DNA of 64,000 nt, taken from Anoplolepis gracilipes. Lineage: Eukaryota; Arthropoda; Insecta; Hymenoptera; Formicidae. Shown here piece after piece: positions 25,931 to 37,658 of the stretch. A program made the translations under genes and the position numbers. The stretch covers positions 8,159,233 to 8,223,232 of the forward strand of contig NC_132973.1 in the NCBI RefSeq assembly GCF_047496725.1. The letters are read 5' to 3'. Each line of letters starts with the position of its first letter. Positions within the stretch are counted from its first letter, which is position 1. The notes under the pieces are model-generated. The model made no database searches. It saw only the letters and a list, made by a program, of their open reading frames with translations, and was not told the origin of the DNA.

Positions 25931-26560
25931 TTAAAGTCTGGCAAGAAACGCTTAAAAAAATCATCAGCAGATAAAGTGAGACAACGTGAACTTGACGTCT
26001 TAGTTTGTCCCGTACAAATATATATATATTTTTGTTTATACATTTAATGTCTTAACATAATATTTAATATAAAGTACATACTCTTTGCAATTTTTAATAA
26101 TAAAGAAATGAAAATTTTATATAAAGGAAAAATTATCTTATGAAAGTTATTCAGTTTTTTTTTAATACATTTATAAATCTAACGTTGAAACTTAAGAGGC
26201 ACCGTGTTTTTCTTTCGTATGAATGACAATAGAAAATGCATGTAATAAAAGAAATTTATTTTAGAAAAAGTTATATTAAAAAGTCTTGAAAATATTCTTT
26301 TTGCTTGGGATTTTAAACAAAAATATCTGGAAAATCAGGGAATTTTTAGGGGATTTTTTTACAAGATTTGAGTAGACTCTGGAAAATTTGTTATTGAAGA
26401 GTCATTCTATACATATATGTATATATGGCATTAGATGATATTGCTCTTTCCTATATGTGAGCACAAGATCAATTTGAATGAAGGTCTTTTTAAAAGCGAA
26501 TCGAAGGCAATTCGGCATCGAATAAAACGGAGCGAAATTACCGTAGCTAATCGAGTTTCT

Positions 26561-26565
<5 letters not shown>

Positions 26566-26591
<26 letters not shown>
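26566..26591. repeat. (CT)n microsatellite
   Basis: About 13 CT units. Confidence 0.9.
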
Positions 26592-26895
26592 GCTTTTCAA
26601 GCGGAAAAGCTCCCAGTGGCAGCGAACGGTAATTTCCTGGAGTGAAAAATCAAAGCGATTGAGTTCCTTTCGCGGTGAGCTAAACACTTCTTGTCGTCCA
26701 GCATTGAACTTGCATTAACGCGATTAGAAAGACCGAGCAGGAAGAGGAAAAGGAGAGCTTTCGTTTGTTCCTCTCGTTATTTAACGCTCGCCTTAATCCA
26801 CTGCGGTAGAAGATTTTCTAACTACGAACTTCAGATACACACACAGGGCATGTATCTTTAATTGGTAGAAAGCGTGCGCGTTCTTCACATGGAAC

Positions 26896-27483
26896 TTAAT
26901 GTTTTCATTCTTTTTTTTAGCGTATAATTTCGGGTCACTATATTATTTTTCAAACTAATAGTTATTGAAAATTATAAATTTCTCGCAATTTTAGAATTAA
27001 ACAATTTATATATATTTAATACTCTCGGTAATTTAAAAATATACGATAATATTAATATACGAAACTTTTGAATTTTTTACACGCAAATTATAAACCTGAA
27101 TTCTGCTGAAGGGGTTTTACCAATCTAAAAAGTTGAATTTTACAATAGACAAAAAGTTGAAAAATTCTCATTTTATTTCATTGACTAAATTTTTAATGTT
27201 TTCATTCTTTTTTTAGCGTATAATTTCAAGTCACTATAGTATTTTTCAAACTAATAGTTATTGAAAATTATAAATTTTTCGCAAGTTTAGAATTAAAAAA
27301 TTTATATATATTTAATACTCTCGGTAATTTAAAAGTATACGATAATATTAATATACGAAACTTTTGAATTTTTTACACGCAAATTATAAACCTGAATTCT
27401 GCTGAAGGGGTTCTACCAATCTAAAAATTTTACAATAGACAAAAAGTTTAAAGTTTTCATTTTATTTCATTGACTAAATTTTT
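26896..27483 (+). repeat. 297-bp tandem duplication, two copies
   Basis: Copy 1 is 26896-27192 and copy 2 is 27193-27483. Both begin TTAATGTTTTCATTC, contain GAATTCTGCTGAAGGGGTT and end near CATTGACTAAATTTTT. They differ by a handful of substitutions and short gaps. The duplication is recent enough to be collinear throughout and contains no supported gene. Confidence 0.9.
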
Positions 27484-27505
27484 ACCTTTCGTATATTTAT
27501 AATAA

Positions 27506-27560
27506 TATTAATTGTTAAAACTAATTTATATATTAATTGTTAAAACTAATTTATATATTA
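27506..27560 (+). repeat. 25-bp tandem repeat
   Basis: TTAATTGTTAAAACTAATTT followed by ATATA occurs twice at a 25-base period, then decays into TTAATTATTATTAA. Confidence 0.7.
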
Positions 27561-28595
27561 ATTATTATTAATAACTTATATATTAATATTAATTATTAAG
27601 GATAATTTTCAAGAAAAATTTTTTGTTATACAATGGAAAAATTGTTCAATAATACACGTTTAGCGATGTAGTCAAATAATTTAACAAAGTAATTTCAGTA
27701 AGAAAATACTTTATATAATAAGAAAACGGCAATGATGCAGATGTTGCAATTTTGTCTTTTCTGAGAATTACCAAGATTTTAGTTCTCTTTCCAATTGTCT
27801 TACTCGCGCGCGAAAAAATATGGCGGCTCCAACAGTCTTGATAGACAAATGGATCTCGACAGACAGCGATAAAAAAAAGAGAGAAAGAAAGAGAAAAAAA
27901 GTAAAAGATAGGGAAGATAGTAAAGATGAGGTTATTAATCGGCGTAACGGTGACGGGCAGACGTTGTCGCCTGTTGTCGACGGCTAAAAATATTTTTACC
28001 CTGGGAATAAACGTCACAAGAGTCGACAAGGGATGTCTTCCTCTCCCCCGTTCCCTAACACAGTCCTTGCTATCCAGTCACGGTTTCGCGATCACCGAAA
28101 TGAGATTATTTTTCTACCTTTTTTTTTTTTTTTTTTTTTTTTCTTTGATAGACCGCGCTTTCTCCGAAAGAACTCAGCTGTTCCTTTCTTTTCGCTTCTC
28201 GCACACGTGCGTTTTTCTTCCGCACGAAATACGAGAATAAGCGTTCGCCGAGAACTAACGAGCGTGTAACATAACGAGCCGAAGTCAAGTACGATACCAA
28301 ATTCGGTACAGCTGTATACGATGCTCTTAATCTGCCGAAAGACTTCAATAGTAGAAAAATTCGTTCGCAGATTAAATACGCGCTGCATATATTTTTTTTT
28401 CTTTCAAAGATTTAATACGTGATTTATAAAATGTATGTACCTAACATATATTATTTCGAGAGAAATGTATGACTTTTTTTTCTATGAAATCGCCAAATAA
28501 TGTCAAGTGTGTATAAAATGTTCTCTACATATTTGTTATATATCGATATTGTATATCAAACTCTTTACATCATTTCGCTATTCTCTACAACGTAT

Positions 28596-28599
<4 letters not shown>

Positions 28600-28691
<92 letters not shown>
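28600..28691. repeat. long (GA)n microsatellite, about 45 units
   Basis: A pure GA run of about 91 bases. It reads as Arg-Glu repeats in a forward frame, an artefact of the repeat. Confidence 0.95.
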
Positions 28692-28693
<2 letters not shown>

Positions 28694-28770
28694 GGCTAAA
28701 CTATCTGATAAGTTACTTTGACCCTTTGTGGACTACCGCGAAATGTAACACGACGGTTCGCTAATGAGAA

Positions 28771-28794
28771 AGCGAGCGAGCGAGCGAGCGAGCG
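28771..28794. repeat. (GCGA)n microsatellite
   Basis: About six units of the tetranucleotide. Confidence 0.9.
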
Positions 28795-29006
28795 ATCAAT
28801 AAGGGTCTCTTGGTAAAGCGGTAGAAATCGGTTATCGAGCAAACCGATTCGGAATAATCAATCGAATGGAAGTGGACGAAATGTAAACCTGGCCACTATA
28901 CCTTTCTCTCCCCTTTGAATTAACACAAGTGATATTTCGGGCCGGTCTTGTTGGTATCTGTCATCTGTCGTTTTATCGATCGACTAATACTCTCAGGAAC
29001 ACTCTG

Positions 29007-29034
<28 letters not shown>
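29007..29034. repeat. (CT)n microsatellite
   Basis: About 14 CT units. Confidence 0.9.
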
Positions 29035-29039
<5 letters not shown>

Positions 29040-30711
29040 TCCCTCTTAGGAATAGATCTGTCTTTGGTAAATTGACAATACGAGATTTTGCAGCTTAATC
29101 TGACAGTTGAGACCAGATATCGGGTAATAATGTAATTTTTAAATTTGATGTCATATATGTGTAAAATTCAAGTCATCTCGAGTCGAACAAAAATATTATT
29201 ATAAATAATTGAAAAAATTATTATGTAAAATTATATATTAATGAAAGGAGAAAAAAAAATATGCGAGGACGCTTTATATTTCATATATGACGGAAAAATA
29301 TTTTCAGAAATTTGGAAATACATTAGTGATTGATATAGTATTACAAAAGTTCTTTGTAAAATATTCCATTTCAACATTTTTGCCGAGTCAATTGTGCGAA
29401 AAAAGAGAGAAGTGCACCTTATAAATTTTTTTTCCCCTAATCGCGCCCGACCGAAGTTCAGTAGAATACAGTCGGTGAAAACGCGCGAGTTATTGTTTCC
29501 TCCGTGCTCTGAATATTCTGGGCAAAGAGAAGAAACACAAGCGGAAACGAAAAAGGTTTCCCTCGTTCCCACGCGTGCGTTTGCGGAAGCGGAAAATATA
29601 ACTCGGTTATATCGTCTTTTCCTTTTCCTTCTTTTTTTCTCCTTCGGTGTCTGACGCGTCTTCTGGCTTGACATCTCTGTTTATTACTTGTCTTTTCGCG
29701 TCTCCGCGGATACTTTTTGATGAATTGAAGTCTCCATTTAAGTCTCTGTGCCGCGGATAAGGATCAAAACTTTTAACCGAAATGACAGCCGCAACTCGAC
29801 TGGAATAATTAAATTTTGTTTCCTCCCCTTTTCGTAAACAACAGTATTGTTTTGTGCATTCTTGCGTCCTAATAAACGTGAGAGAGACAATTTCTATGGC
29901 AAAAATTATATGATACACACGAAAGTCATAAAAGCCGAAAATTGAAAAATTTTATCTCTTTAAGCGGGTAACGAATTTATTATCGAATATTGTTTATAAC
30001 TCTGCTATTCTTTCGTGACAACGGTTCTCACAAAATTCAATTCTTTTGCATTTATAATATAATAGTGAATCGTATTGTATATGAGCAACATCATTTTTTA
30101 CACCAACATTTTTCAGATAATTCCCGAGGAAATTTAAATTATTTACAAAGTTTATATATTCTTTAAATGCTTATTTCTGGCAAAATGAAAAATGTTCTTT
30201 CGTCAATTTCGTTTCAGTTAGATGTGAGTATAATGTAATAGGATGAAGAATCAAAGAGAGAACAGAGCGTGTTTTCAGCTTTACGTACATGCTTATTCTT
30301 GGATATTAAAATCTACCATTATCCGTTTTTATTTTTATCCATACCTAATAAAATGTATTTTGTAGATAATATAAGCGCATAGTATAACCGTCAAGTAAGC
30401 CACCGAAAATGCATGTTGCATGCACACGTCCAAGTCCGCGCGTGAAATTCCCGTTTCGCAATTCAAACGAATATTAATGAAGATACGTGGCGAGCTTGTC
30501 TACCCTCTTCATCTCTCTCTCCATTTCTCCTCCTCTCCTCTCGATACAAGCACCTCGATCGGACGTAACGCCAACGTTGCTGTAACTTTGTCCCCGAACT
30601 CCGGCAAAATGCATTAACGAGATGAAACGGAATTCGCGAGTGAGGCGGTGCCATCCTCCGATTCGCGTACATACGTACGTGAATGTGCCCTTCAAAGCTC
30701 CCCCCTTTCCT

Positions 30712-30718
<7 letters not shown>

Positions 30719-30760
<42 letters not shown>
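30719..30760. repeat. (CT)n microsatellite
   Basis: About 20 CT units following a C-rich run. Confidence 0.95.
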
Positions 30761-30762
<2 letters not shown>

Positions 30763-31192
30763 TTCTGTGACCCTTTACTCGACGAGAGAGAGGCGCATTC
30801 AGCATTCACGAAAGTACGACGAAAGGATATACGGCACATTGAGATACGACAAATAGAAGAGGTCGACTCTTTCCTGATGCTAATTTTTAAATTGGATAAT
30901 GGATGTCTTTAGGCGTCTAGATCTGAATGAGGCAACGAGTTCACGAGAAAAATGTAGCTTTTGACAGCTTCCTCGACTGCTTTCTGTTTTGAATTTTAAT
31001 TCTGTAATTGCGTGTTGAACTCTAACACGACATAAAGCGTCGAGGAAGTTAGAATGTATTGAAATAATTATTTTTATCCAGAGAAATATGACTGTTCAAT
31101 TTCTGATGTTCATTGAACTCCATTCTTTTTGATTGTTTGAATCAAATTGATCTTTTTCATCTATAAATCGAAATTTATTTCGAAAGTTGACA

Positions 31193-31196
<4 letters not shown>

Positions 31197-31232
<36 letters not shown>
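31197..31232. repeat. (TA)n microsatellite
   Basis: About 18 TA units. Confidence 0.95.
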
Positions 31233-31235
<3 letters not shown>

Positions 31236-33770
31236 TAATATGTATAAGTGTTCTGTATGAAATATTATATTTGAAGCAGGTATATATATGGATTACCGAC
31301 CGAATACAGGTATATATGTATATTCGGTATGCTTTCTGGATTAATTCCCTGCTGGGGACATTTGATTATTAATGCACGCACGATATGCTAGAGCTGCTTA
31401 CATCGCATTTTTTATTTCTCTCGTCAGACAAAAGAATCTTTCATTTTTCTCTTTCTTTTATTTTTCCATGGAAAAAAGCTCTATATACGTTGAATAGAAA
31501 GGAGACAAAGTGAAAAGCCAAAGAAATTTTAATTTTAAAATTATATATTTGTTAACATTTTGTTTCATGAAACATGCATTTTTTGGAAAAAATAGAGCCA
31601 ATTTGGGAAAAATTAATAACACGGGCCTACACTCTATGCGTTTTAACATTTGCAGTTAATTTTTTGTCGGGAAAGTGTTCGATTATTAATTCACGTGACG
31701 CGCTAAAAAAAAAAAAAAAAAAAAAACGTGTCGCATTGTCCATTCTTCTTGACGGTCTTTCCCGCTTTTTCTCTTCCCTGTTAAAAAAAAAAAAAAAAAA
31801 AAACGCGCCAACACGTTAACTAGAAGCAGGAGGATTTTTAATTTCAAATCGCTATATCTGTCAGCGCTTTAATCTGTCCCATTTGTCATCAGCACCGCAT
31901 TTAGATATTCACATTTTCGCGAGAAGCTTTCGCGAGAGAGTCGAATATTAAACTACTCTGTGAAAAACGTTCGTCGACGATGTAAATACCGTAGTATAAT
32001 AAGCACATCGTTAATCGATAAATGCTCGCTCCACGACGAGAATTTTTCCGCTATTTTTCTGCGTTTCCCTCGCGCGTGTCGTATTAATTCGAATCCTCTT
32101 AATTCAGTAACAACCCAGAATACTTGACTCGAGTATCTAACTCAGTATGATGAAGATCTCTGACATCTATCCAATTAATTCTAATCAATTACCTCAGTTG
32201 GAATCAATTATATACTTGAAAGAGTATATCCTCGATAGCAAAAACTATTGTTTTTATTCAAGTGACTTTTCGTGTCTTTCATTTTTTTCACTTTATATAT
32301 TTCTGTCGTTTATGAGAACGAATCAATTATTAAAATGTAACGTGTTAAAAAATAATAACGTGACACGCGCCTAAAAAGCATATACATTTCTTTCAATTTT
32401 TTTCATGTTTTGTATATTTATCTTATTGAATCGATATTCATATAAAATGTTTGTTGGAAATTTCAATTTTATAGAACGCTTTTGTAAATAGTTTCTAAAA
32501 TATATAATAAAATATAATTTATATAATAAAATATTGTTTATCTCGTTAAAATGACATAATTATTATGTAATTGTGTATTGACTAAATATATGAATATAAA
32601 ACAATAAATTAAATTACATAGAATATAACGCGACACAATTTATATTATATTACTTTGTGATTTTAAACTCACAACCAGGGATATGATATAAAAATAATTT
32701 GTAATACAAATTTCGTACTTTCTCTTATAAGAAGATGCAAAGTCATATTAATATGGAAAAAAATGTATATGAATATACATAAAATCTGTTTAAAATTCGA
32801 AGCTCAGAACATATTTTTAATTTTTAAATACTTTTCACTTTTATCAATATAGTCTGCATTTTTGTTTGGAAATTAGAGAGTATATAATTTCTCATTCAGA
32901 GAAATATTACGGAAAAAAACATGCTGAATTTGTTCGATTATTTTGTTTTCTCGAAAATTATTTGAAAATCATTGATATAAACTGACATTTCATATGCAAC
33001 GATTTAATATTCCTTTCTGCATTTTTTTATGTGTGTGTGTGTGTGGTGTTCTTTCTTCTATTTTCCGCTACGTTTTCCATATTTCCCGCATTTTACAAGC
33101 TGACATAGAATCAAGTCGACGCTCTCTTTCTCTCTCAGTGAAATTCACTATTATGTCCTTGAGAGAAAGCGATCCCACGTTACCCGTTAAGTTGTCATTG
33201 TCTCAACGAATTGAATTAACCGCTTTCTTCGATGCGCTCGACTTTGCCCAGTTTTTCCTCTCTCGTCCCGCGAGACAGAGATTTTACCGGACAGAGAGGG
33301 AAAGAGAGATCCGCGTCGCCTGTTAATTCGGCGATCCCTTTATTCCAGAGCTTCGTTGAACCGTGCCCGTGTCGACTCTTAATGGCCTCGCTGAAATATT
33401 CAATCGTCTCTTGTACCTACGCGCGCCATGGAAAGCAGGCGAAATATCCCGGCTCTCCTCCTCTTTCCCGCGGTCCGGTCGTAATTGTCTTTCGCAACTG
33501 CACCGGGCTTTTTACCTCACTCTCCACTCGGAGACGAGTCTTGCTCCTTTTGCCTTCCGGTTACGATTTTACCGTAGGTATTTTTTCGGTAGACCGGTCT
33601 GTGAATTTCCCACGGGCGATAAACCCCTCTCGGCTCGATGCATTTGCTATATCGGTAAACGCGAAAAGTTCTTTCCTCACTTCCTGCTTTTCGAAACAGT
33701 ATTTTTACTGTTGCTCCTCGGATTGCTCCCTTGACTTAGTTCTGCCATGCTTTGAAACGATATCGTTTTG

Positions 33771-33809
<39 letters not shown>
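33771..33809. repeat. (CT)n microsatellite
   Basis: A nearly pure CT run with one CTTT interruption. Confidence 0.9.
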
Positions 33810-34511
33810 GGAAGAGAACACCGAGGCAAAACATCCGGAACATTTTTCCGCTGATCTCATTATTCTCCTAGAAAATGAAGAAAAATTAAATTAATTATTT
33901 TTCTCTCGAACAATCGCAGGAAATCAAGAAATTTTAATAACTCACTGAAATTACATAATTTTTTTTCCTTGATTTTAAATTAACATTTGTATTGGGGACA
34001 TGAAATTGTTTTCTCCCATTTGATTCTTTTGGTGTTTATTCTTTGTCAAGTTTATCAATTAAAGTTACATTTTAAATTGCAAAATATTATCAAAAATAAC
34101 GGCTGTCGTTAAAACAAAGTTTTATCAATTATTTTCAATATTGTATAAAATATTGCGTACCACGTCGTAAATTTTTTTGTTATTTTAATATATATATATA
34201 TATACACAACGATATAAAAATATTACATTGTACAGAAAAACATAACGTACGTGCAAAAGATATTTATACTGTAAATCTTCATTCGCACACATGTGCAGTT
34301 GCTTAAAAAATTCGCGTAGAAATGTGTATACGAAAGGGTATAATGACCTGCATATAAAAGGAGGAAGCGAAATGCCCCTTTAGTGGTGACTCCGGGTGGT
34401 TCAGATTTATTAAAAGCCAGGGAGAGATAGCCATTTGGCGCCGCACCTTTGTTCGCTCTTAATCATAACCGCTGTGTTGCTCTCTGACTCTCATCTCCCA
34501 ACAAGGCTCTC

Positions 34512-34519
34512 TATATATA
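34512..34519 (+). promoter_or_regulatory. possible TATA box
   Basis: TATATATA lies 48 bases upstream of an ATG in the context AAACAATGGCG, which fits the favoured insect start context. The surrounding 34380-34730 is richer in GC than its flanks. TA runs are common in this window, so this is only suggestive. Confidence 0.25.
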
Positions 34520-34559
34520 GTCCAACACTCGACTCGGCCAAGTTCTCCGGCGCGAAACA

Positions 34560-34730
34560 ATGGCGCACGTCGTCCGGAAGTTATCCCAGAGGCTTCGTAC
34601 GGGAAGAAGAACTCGTGGGGACACGTTGCTCGCTTCGCTTGTCCGAGACAAGCTTCAGACCGACGATGACAATCCCCGAGGACGAGGAGCGGCTGGCTGT
34701 GCCAACGACGGGTATTTTGCATACAAATAA
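34560..34730 (+). CDS. short basic ORF downstream of a TATA-like site, unrecognised
   Basis: A 56-residue frame starts MAHVVRKLSQRLRTGRRTRG, is Arg-rich in its first half and ends at TAA. The start codon is in a strong context and follows a TATA-like box at a spacing that would allow a very short leader. A possible splice donor (G then GTATTT) lies near 34711, so this could instead be the start of a spliced gene. I recognise no family. A longer frame in a different phase (34435-34806) is also open here, which weakens the case. Confidence 0.2.
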   Translation: MAHVVRKLSQRLRTGRRTRGDTLLASLVRDKLQTDDDNPRGRGAAGCANDGYFAYK

Positions 34731-35743
34731 CCGCAGCTGTCGCTATAGATTGCTCTCGAGGACCGCTGAAGCGTACGCGTTACCGAATTCTTCAATTTCG
34801 ATTTAACGAATCGTTCATTCGAGTCCTTTCAGCCACAGTGATAGCGTTTGACGCAGAAAATTGGCAATATAACGATTTGGTTGATTCCATAGGGGAGACA
34901 GGATTTAGATTGGAAATTATCATTTTGGTGGTTCTAACAATTTTATCAATTTTCAACAATATCCTAAAGAAGAGATAATATAAAATACTTGAAAAAGTAA
35001 TATAAATGTTGAACAATTTACTAATATTTCGTTCATATTTTTATTCGGAGAATTTGCTTTCTACACAACATGAATCTCATATAATTTTCTGTAAGAATTA
35101 TAAAATTTTTGAAATCGTCAATCTTCGAGGACGAATTTTACTAGAGCTGGTTTTGAGAGGTTGAATGTGTTAAATCTTTTTTTTTCTTTTCTTTTTTTAA
35201 CGAATTTCCAAGTCCGATCATTTCTCTACTGTCGTTTGAGAAATCTCGATCTTAATGACTATTATAATTCTAGTCACCTTTCAATTTCGAGAGATCCATG
35301 AGAATGTACAGTAATGACTTCTCGAAGAAAGGAAAAGGCGAGAGAAAAGAATTACTCCCCCTGGGAAATCAGTAGACACTATCTTTGTGAATTCTACCAA
35401 GATTCTTTTTAGAAAATTGTTCCTTCGGACAGCACTAGAGGACCAGAGATAAGAACGCTGTATAAAACTCCACCTCACGTTTAAAAAGACATTCTCTCTC
35501 TTCCATCTTTTTCATTCTTCTAAACTTTCTCAAACCATGTGTGCGTTTTTGACTTTTATTTTTCCTGGCTTTCAACGATTATTCTACGATCTTCAAACAA
35601 TCGTACTTCATATCCAAGCTTTTTATTTTTGCGATTTATGTGTTTATAAAACGCAAAAATAAATATATATCGTATTAATTTTAAAAGGACAAAATGTTTG
35701 AAAACTATATACGCATTGTGCGATAACAAGTTTTGTCTCTATA
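34731..35743. other. non-coding stretch
   Basis: AT-rich sequence with a perfect-arm hairpin at 35622-35663. No gene is recognised. Confidence 0.5.
35622..35663. other. hairpin with perfect 12-bp arms
   Basis: TTTATTTTTGCG and CGCAAAAATAAA are separated by an 18-base loop. The arms are AT-rich apart from the GCG/CGC base. This could be a chance palindrome or a terminator-like or miniature-repeat remnant. Confidence 0.5.
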
Positions 35744-36178
35744 CACTGAGGGAAAACTCTTTTAAATCAAGTAAATGTATTTTCTTTGCTTTTGATGAAA
35801 GGAATTATTTATTTCATTTAAATAAAGTATATAATTTAAAATTAAAAGTATATAATTTTAAGTAAATTTGCATATTATTTTCTATCTATATATTTTCTAC
35901 GTTTATAAATGCCACTTTTATAAAATATATAATATTATTTATTAATTAAGGTATATTGTTTTTTTAAATTAAAAACTTAAAGTTTTTTCTAACTAAAAAA
36001 TGCATTTTAAATATTTTATAAAATTAAAATATAAAAATGATGTATATTTTATAATAAGTAAATATATTTACTCAACCAAATAGACGTCTTGAGTATAAGT
36101 AAATACGTCATTAGGACCCATCAAATAGGTAAATAGTTTTCTTGAATTAAGTAAAATTTCTTATTATTATTTCCCTCC
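35744..36178 (+). mobile_element. probable MITE with CACTGAGGGAAA-type ends
   Basis: The left end CACTGAGGGAAAA follows a TA at 35742-35743. About 435 bp later, TTTCCCTCCA gives a matching inverted GAGGGAAA. The right border then runs into a second inverted GAGGGAAA, so it is not exact. The interior is AT-rich with repeated AAGTAAAT motifs near both ends and no frame. Ends of this form suit Tc1/mariner-derived MITEs. Confidence 0.5.
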
Positions 36179-37627
36179 ACGATGGAGGGAAATTGAAACT
36201 GCAGTAATTCTATAATTCTTTTTTTTTTTTATAAGTTATATCTTTTTTTTTTTTCTTTTCCGAAAAGTGCTTCTCCGTATATCTCTCGGTTGGGAAAACA
36301 TTATTTTCGAGAACCGTAACTTATCTTCTTCACGTGGAGGTTTTCGACGTGAATATCGTTAAAATGGTGGAAATAGGTGCCGCGATTCTTCCCACGATCC
36401 GTCGAAAATCATGCCTGGAATATCGGGCGATTCCGTGCGGTTTCTCCTGCGGGTGTCGAGACATCCGCGCGCGTATCAGTCGCAACTCGTGATGCATTGA
36501 GACGACATGCTCAAGTAAGTAATGCTGTTGGAGAATTCCGTGTAGTCTATTTTCTTTTCGACGCTTTCTGGCACGGACCACGACGCTCGTTGGCGCCCGG
36601 CGTCGTCGTCGTCGAGCTTTTCGCTACGTCGACTTAAGGAAACAAACTGTAAAAGCCCGTACACGGCATGGGACACTTGTATATATGTAACGTATACATT
36701 AACGGCGCGCTGACTCTCCTGCCGTGGCTCGTTGACATTTTAATTACATTGCTGGCGCAAACGCGAGCGGTGAGATTGCGCGAAACGCGCGACCGCATTT
36801 TCTCCCGAGTGACTCGCGGCTCGCGGTTCGCGGCGAGCACCGAGATAGGTTCCGTTTGTATTTCGACTTTCGAGCACCATTCTAACTGTCGAGTTTTCGC
36901 GCGCTGCGGTGTTAAATGTGCTTAGTACGAATTTAATACGATGTAACTGTTATTTCATGTTCAATTGCGTTGATTAAAATATCTTTTTAATATTGCAATT
37001 TTAGGAATTGCAGAAGGGAAAATGTTGGTGTAACGATATCCCCGGTGTAGAATTATTTTAGCATTCGATCCGGACTTGTTATCTCTAGGAAAGCGAGATC
37101 TTTCGTCCCTTAGTGATTTGCATTGCAAAATGCGACGAGATTCCAGTTCTGTTCCCGGAACATTTACTACTTTAGACCGGGGTGTAGGAGACCTCTCTCA
37201 TCAATTGCGAAATTTGATCGAATATACTTTAGTTAGTTTCTCGCAAGGAGAGAAGCCAATTTGAGAGACCGGAGAGAGTTGGGTCGAAACTCGAAAAAAT
37301 ATCAGGTTATCGTTAATTAGCGGATGCACCGCGCAGCAGATGCGAGTAAGTTTAACGAGCGGCGTGCTCAATTAGAAAGTTTGCCATCGGCGAGTATGAT
37401 CAACGTACTTCGCGCCTCGTAACTGCCAAATTCCACTGTCTATTATCGTTATGATCATTGTAATGGAAACAGCGCTGGTGGCCGTTTTTGTCGGACTGCA
37501 ACCCCCAAATTGATCCGAATTATCTGATCATTGTGTATGAAATGTCGGTTTTGTTTCAATACAATTTTTAAGTGGCTTTAACGAGAAATAAAATTTCAGT
37601 AATTAAAGCATCTAATCTCTCTTATTG

Positions 37628-37658
<31 letters not shown>

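Larger units (their letters stand above)
24465..26382 (+). mobile_element. outer inverted-repeat element, interrupted by an inner relative
   Basis: The left end reads CAGGTCTACTCCCTGG then AAAAATATGGAAAACC. The right end reads AAGATTTGAGTAGACTCTGG. They are imperfect inverted counterparts (CAGGTCTACTC against CCAGAGTCTACTC) and correspond position by position to the two ends of the inner element at 24605-25006. Both borders abut AAAA. The interior contains the inner element and a degenerate array (25381-25930) and has no transposase frame. The pairing of these ends is inferred from their parallel structure; they could also be two separate truncated copies. Confidence 0.6.
27561..34380. other. 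gene-poor stretch with large microsatellites
   Basis: No gene is recognised. It contains the longest GA/CT microsatellites of the window, several A/T homopolymers (28121-28142, 31705-31726, 31782-31803) and a CpG-richer block at 33110-33760. In that block, frames of 220 and 123 residues overlap on the same strand; both look like chance openings, and the longer one runs through a CT microsatellite read as Ser-Leu repeats. Confidence 0.5.

Noticed and set aside
28600..28691. Arg-Glu repeat protein
   Set aside because: Translation of a pure GA microsatellite.
33232..33894. Longest open frame in the window, 220 residues, forward
   Set aside because: It runs through a CT microsatellite, overlaps another 123-residue frame on the same strand and shows no recognisable domain. 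The block is GC-richer, so long chance frames are expected.
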